From: Apoderus coryli
Taxonomy: Eukaryota > Arthropoda > Insecta > Coleoptera > Attelabidae
Length of the DNA: 64,000 nucleotides
Assembly (NCBI GenBank): GCA_911728435.2
Contig: OU452211.1
Coordinates: 4,340,001 to 4,404,000 of the forward strand
Direction of reading: 5' to 3'
The position numbers were made by a program, and so were the translations under genes. Below are positions 59,577-64,000 of this stretch, piece after piece; within the stretch, counting starts at the first letter, position 1, and the number at the start of each line of letters is the position of its first letter. Under the pieces are notes generated by a model. It was not told where the DNA came from, did not search any database, and was given only the letters and a program-made list of their open reading frames with translations.

Positions 59577-62095
59577 GTAAGTATTTTGATTCATATATTA
59601 ATTAAATTGAGAACATTAAGAATTGAAATTGAAGCAGCTGCAGCTCTATAAAATATCCCTTCAGTTTTTACAAGAAATCATACTGACGTTCCTTCAACCG
59701 AGGACTATGAAATGGCTGACTGTTTAGTGCACATGCATAAGTTATTATAATCTCAATTAATTTTTCTAACACCTACGATGCACCCACGTTTCCAAGGTTA
59801 CTCGCTCGACCTCATCTTTTCTTACTCTTAACCTTCAATCTACGTCGATTCACTTTGCAAAGATTGAAGAACTTTTGTTGCCGGCTGTTGCAGTAGATAG
59901 CCGCCTCGGCCGCATATCATCTTCAATATTTATAGAAACTCAAAGCTTCTTTGAAGAAGCTGGGAAAATGATTAGTGCAAAGCGTTAGCTAGTAGGTATA
60001 AATTTGACGCGGGATTTATCCAGAAGTTTGGTTGCCTGTGGAAGTTTTCTGTCTAAAATATACTCATTGACCTCCTCAAAGTTCGTTTATCACCTTTGTA
60101 CTGTGCTAAGGTCCACAGTAAACTGTATCTGACCCAATGGACTGTTTTCGTTGTCTTTTAGAAATTTTGGCGTATCCCTAATAAGTCAACACACTGATAC
60201 TTTAATCAGATTTTTATTTGCTTGCATTGTTTCTCGAACGGTTAATATAAACTGAGAGGTTTGAGCTTGATTATTATTTTGTCTAAGATTATGCTCAGAT
60301 ATTTGATAGCATTAGCATTTTATCAGAAGAAAATGAGAACAAACTTTAACTATGTCAACTCAGCAGGAGATTGCTCTATAAAAAAGCGAAACATAATTTT
60401 TATTTGAAAGCCCATATCCTGTGGGAATTTCGTAGCTTATATCATTCGTAATGGTCGCCTACGCTCTGTGCATGTAACAAATGCAAAAGGATTGCATTAG
60501 AGTCACATTTATAGTAAGTTTGCTAAGTTATTCCAGTGGATTCCTTCATCCTTGATTCGCTAGTATACGAATCGATTATCCTCAAAGATCTGACCTAATC
60601 CTGCGCATGGTGATTGGTCTAGGTTGACCTAACACCTAAGAACAGGACTGCGGGAAAGAGAGAGAGCTCCGCTAGTTAGTGCTACTGGCTGCTTAGATTG
60701 GTGTCGGTCTGACAGGGAAAACGATTACACGTTCAGTAGGACCCCAGGGTGGCAGTGGAAGTTCTAGAAATAGTTTGATGTGATGTGAGATGTAATTATC
60801 GAATCATCCGAGACAATGTCATGTGCAGTGTAAACTGCCGGTCATGTAGCTGAGCAGTCATTTGAGGAACTTCATCTTGGCTTTAATCCTTTCAGAGATG
60901 TGCTTTTAATTATAGCAAAATGATGATCCTTGAAGGATTTCTTGATATTTGGGTACAGGATGTGCTTGACCAAAAATATGCGCAAGCAGAAGCTGAGCAT
61001 TTTCTTCCGTCTGTTTTCGCAAATGCTGTTGAACTTGTAGCTAGTACTCCTTATTGATCGTTTGACATGTACTCACAACTCTTGATGCATGTATGTGAGT
61101 CAGTAGGTTAAATTGCTTCGCATTCGTTAATAACTTCCTGGTATTAAATTGTGTTAATTTGATATTCTTTGTGTAAAACTGCGTTTTATTTATTTTATTG
61201 TGTTTTGATTCCCAAATAATTATTGCTTATTTGCTTTTCTTAGATAATGTATCCAATCTCAATAATAACAAACAGTGCAATAAATGTTCTAAATAAATAA
61301 AGAAATAAACAGCCGTAGGTACTAACTTTATTGCTGTATACACCAAAGTCTATATATTACAGACTATTTTGCATTGGCGGACTGCTTTTAATTGTGAGTG
61401 AGCTAAATTTGGAAAAATTAATGTTGTGTAGGGGTTCTGGAATTTAATAGAATTGTTACTTTCCATGGCACTGTCATATTTGTCCGAAAGTTTTAAATAT
61501 AAATAATTAATAATAGATCTGGACCTTCGACGATCATCAAGTTAACCTAAGAACATATTCTTATACTATTTCGTTCGGAAATTCATCATAGGTTTGATAC
61601 TCTTTAGCAAAAGCTAAATTCATTAGTTGCTGAGAACATCTCTTTACGAAAGTCGTTTGCTCTCAGGTTGGAAAATTGAAGACTAATAGTGCTGCGTTTT
61701 CTGCTTAGGTAAATAGTGGATCATTGGGTTTAGAACTGAGTACTGAAAGAAGTTTATTAACCTGTTATGACACATTTCAATAGTTTAACATAATTTTCGA
61801 CAAAGGATCTTTATTTTGCTGCCACTAGCAAAATCAACTACTTTACTTGCGAATTGGCGATCTATTTTCATCGGTTGATGATGTAAAAGGGCAAGTAGGT
61901 CATCTTCAAGACTAAACATTAAAAATTTGTTGGTGCCAGTATAAGAAATATTCATTTTGTGGAGTTGGCGTGTTTTATTGAAGCTCATAATATATTTGCT
62001 CCTCGTCAGAATGGACTATTACCGATTACGAAAACAATTCTACAAAATATTTCTCTAATTTATAGAATTTAGAAGTTTGTTATTCTCTTTTCTAG
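59577..62095 (+). other. Gene 2 intron 8 (2.5 kb)
   Basis: The intron runs from a GTAAGT donor to a TTCTCTTTTCTAG acceptor. The stretch at about 60540-60800 is clearly GC-richer than its surroundings and may be an inserted repeat, but I do not recognise it. I searched for a duplicated exon 9 or exon 7/8 copy and saw none. Confidence 0.75.
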
Positions 62096-62469
62096 TTGGA
62101 CAAGCGAATCTGACACATCCATTCCATTTACATGGACAGCCGTTTAGTGTTCTAGCTATCGGAAACGGGAACAATATCAACACAATTAAAGCATCCGTTG
62201 ATGCAGCAAGCAAAATTAAACGTCTTTCACCGCCACCATTCAAAGACACCTTAGCAGTGCCTGCCGGTGGATATGTCGTTATGAGATTTAGAGCTGATAA
62301 TCCTGGAGTCTGGTTCTTCCATTGTCATTTCCTTTATCATACAGCTATTGGGATGGCACTTGTGTTCCAGGTCGGTGAACAAAGCGATTTACCACCAGTT
62401 CCACAGGGATTTCCAAAATGCGGAGACTTTAGATCAATTATATATGCTGATCCTGCAAGAATTTGGTAA
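62096..62469 (+). CDS. Gene 2 exon 9: terminal exon with type-1 copper site
   Basis: This exon is 374 bases and ends in TAA. It encodes GQANLTHPFHLHGQPFSVLA, then SPPPFKDTLAVPAGGYVVMR and FRADNPGVWFFHCHFLYHTA and IGMALVFQVGEQSDLPPVPQ. Ligands are HPFHLHG, HCH at 605-607, His 611 and axial Met 616. It is not split by the intron found in laccase 2 cassette B. Confidence 0.96.
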
Positions 62470-62528
62470 CATTGAGAAATAATGAAATAATGAATATTTG
62501 TTTTTTTTTTTTGTGATATTACATGAAT

Positions 62529-62534
62529 AATAAA
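62529..62534 (+). terminator. Polyadenylation signal of gene 2
   Basis: AATAAA lies 60 bases after the gene 2 stop codon, a typical short insect 3' UTR distance. It is the first such hexamer after the stop. Confidence 0.55.
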
Positions 62535-63685
62535 ATTTGAGAAAAATTATATTTGATGACTTTTAGCACACCGGTAACTAGTTATATAATTTATATACGG
62601 GGGCAAAATAAAAAGTTTCCATTTTGATAGAGAAAGCAATTCGAAAATATTTTAAAGTTAACCGTTTTCAAGTAATTTGCAATAATTGAATGTGGACGTT
62701 TTTTTCAAGCTTTGGAAATTGCTTGTTCATAACGCCTTCGAAAGTATTTTAAGTAGGTGTTGATATGACATGTAAACCATGAAATTTCCCAAAATACATT
62801 TCAAAATTATGATGTGCACTATTTGTAACTAAAATCAAGGACTGATGGTCATCAGCGTACTAGAAGAACTTTTGAAGGGTTGCAAATATAAACAACATAT
62901 GAGAAAAACCGAAAAACGAACCACAATAACGGATGTGGGAGAAATTATTACCTATTATTTTAGATCTCTTGTAGTAATAATGTCCCTTCTTATATAACCA
63001 GTTGCTACATTTTTAATAGGGCACACAAGAATTAAAAGCATTTCTTGTTCAGATTTTTAATGTGATTATGAATGTTATTCAAAACCGGTAGAATTTGATC
63101 TGGGAGAAGTAGAGCAGTAAAAAATGTACAAAGCAGGAGAGTTTCTGCCGTAGCAGAAGCTCTGGCAACGCTGAGTAGCGTTTCGTTTTCCTATAATCTG
63201 CCCAACCAAGTAAAAATGTTGTTGGGTAACGCCAAGAATCATTAAAATTTAATATAATGTGTATTTGACGCCATGGCATATAAAATTATATTAAAAACAT
63301 GGTTATTGTTTGAAATTTCACCAGTTAGGTAGTTAGAACCTATCTTATTAGAGAAAATTGTTTCTCGTTATAATGAAAATTTTTAGTTTATTTAAACGTA
63401 AATACGAGTAGTTGGTTACTTATTTAAAAACAGTAAAAAGTACCTATTAATTCCTACTTTAACTTCATTAATTTGATAAAATTTATTAATTTTTTCCATT
63501 ATAATGAGTTTTAGGCAAACAACTGTGGCTGATAACAAAGCTAAGTAGATATCTAGTTTAATTATACGTATAACTATCATATAAAACTTAGAAAATAGCG
63601 ACAATTGCCACAATTTCCAAGTAAACGTTGCTGAAGGTGTTTATATTAAAATATGAGGTAACGGCCGCCCGTTGCGTTGTGGAAA
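62535..63685. other. Intergenic DNA between gene 2 and the third candidate gene
   Basis: AT-rich sequence. The minus-strand frame at 63079-63279 is not recognised. A promoter for the exon at 63686 should lie at its right end, but no clear TATA box was identified (the TTATATTAAAATATG stretch near 63640-63655 is the best candidate). Confidence 0.45.
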
Positions 63686-63791
63686 ATGGAGAATTTATCA
63701 AAATATAATATATTTAATATTTTGAGTCTTATCGTGTTAGTTTCCACAGGATTTCCTTGGTCTTTACATGGAATAGGAATACCGGAATCAG
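63686..63791 (+). CDS. Candidate first exon of a third multicopper oxidase gene (partial)
   Basis: ATG opens 35 codons: a short start (MENLSKYN), a hydrophobic stretch (IFNILSLIVLVSTGFPW) and SLHGIGIPES, typical of a secretory signal peptide. It ends in phase 1 (G) exactly at a GTAACT donor, the same phase as exon 1 of laccase 2 and gene 2. Its position is 1.2 kb after gene 2 on the same strand. The rest of the gene lies beyond the window, so identity as a multicopper oxidase is inference from phase, position and protein type. Confidence 0.5.
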
Positions 63792-64000
63792 GTAACTAAA
63801 TATTTTATTAGTATCTACCTAGTAGTATTTTATAGTACGTAACATTTAAGACAGAAAAATTTCCACACGAACTAAGCTTGTAGAAACAATGCTGCTCTAT
63901 GTTCTGTCAGCTTCCTCAAAGCAACTTTGCACGAACGAACGGTTAAACTGAAACTGACTCATTGGTTTGCCCATTACTTGTCCATCCGTAGTTGGTGCGT
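63792..64000. other. Right edge, probable intron of the third gene
   Basis: Sequence after the donor at 63792 shows no further coding segment before the window ends. Confidence 0.4.

Larger units (their letters stand above)
55333..62469 (+). other. Laccase 2-like multicopper oxidase paralogue (gene 2), whole locus
   Basis: Nine exons encode a predicted 653-aa secreted multicopper oxidase. Copper ligands are HWHG at 138-141, HSH in exon 4, HPFHLHG and HCHFLYH (605-611) with axial Met 616, so the protein should be catalytically competent. Splice phases equal those of laccase 2, and exons 3, 4, 5 and 6 match it in length (285, 227, 252, 185 bases). Differences are a short exon 2 without the Gly/Ser-rich region, a single 3' exon set and many N-glycosylation sequons (NFT, NIT, NQS, NRT, NVT, NLT and others). 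The substrate is unknown. A tandem duplicate of laccase 2 is the simplest reading. Confidence 0.92.

Noticed and set aside
63079..63279. 66-codon minus-strand frame between gene 2 and the third candidate
   Set aside because: No motif or family resemblance, and it lies in an AT-rich spacer, so it is not called as a gene.

Overview
This window is AT-rich animal nuclear DNA with introns. It is almost certainly from an insect, and a beetle is my best guess. The guess rests on how closely the main gene resembles the laccase 2 described in Tribolium, down to its alternative A and B 3' exon sets. The many decayed mariner, Tc1 and pogo transposons and non-LTR retrotransposons also fit an insect genome. 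No tRNA, rRNA, CRISPR array or prokaryotic feature was seen.

The core is a run of multicopper oxidase genes, all on the + strand. Gene 1 is laccase 2 (MCO2, 17187-51641), the cuticle-tanning phenoloxidase. A signal-peptide exon is followed by a 21 kb intron and exons 2-6 (38337-42838). Two alternative 3' cassettes then follow in tandem: A (44886-46053) and B (49489-51641). Each re-encodes the C-terminal copper-binding domain with its own stop codon. The predicted products are 744 aa (2A) and 747 aa (2B). Cassette B has one intron that A lacks, placed just before the type-1 copper motif.

Gene 2 (55333-62469) is a complete tandem paralogue of nine exons and 653 aa. Its splice phases are identical and four consecutive exons match gene 1 in length. 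All copper ligands are kept, but the Gly/Ser-rich N-terminal region of exon 2 is missing and there is only one 3' exon set. At 63686-63791 there is another signal-peptide-like exon that ends in the same phase at a splice donor. It probably starts a third gene that continues beyond the window.

The rest is intergenic and intronic DNA full of mobile-element relics. Positions 1-17186 hold LINE fragments, a DUF4817-type transposase relic, a large fold-back element and a transposase/LINE junction. Intron 1 holds a Tigger/pogo element, a Tc1 element, a LINE 3' end and a transposon with 0.1 kb inverted ends. That transposon carries a nested hairpin element with a hammerhead-like core. Mariner-type elements lie on both sides of cassette A. 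A LINE and an RTE-type LINE flank the start of gene 2, and the RTE copy ends within a few tens of bases of the gene 2 exon 2 acceptor.

All coordinates were read by eye. Exon borders come from GT-AG signals, reading-frame continuity and comparison of the two genes. Transposon borders are approximate unless terminal repeats are stated.
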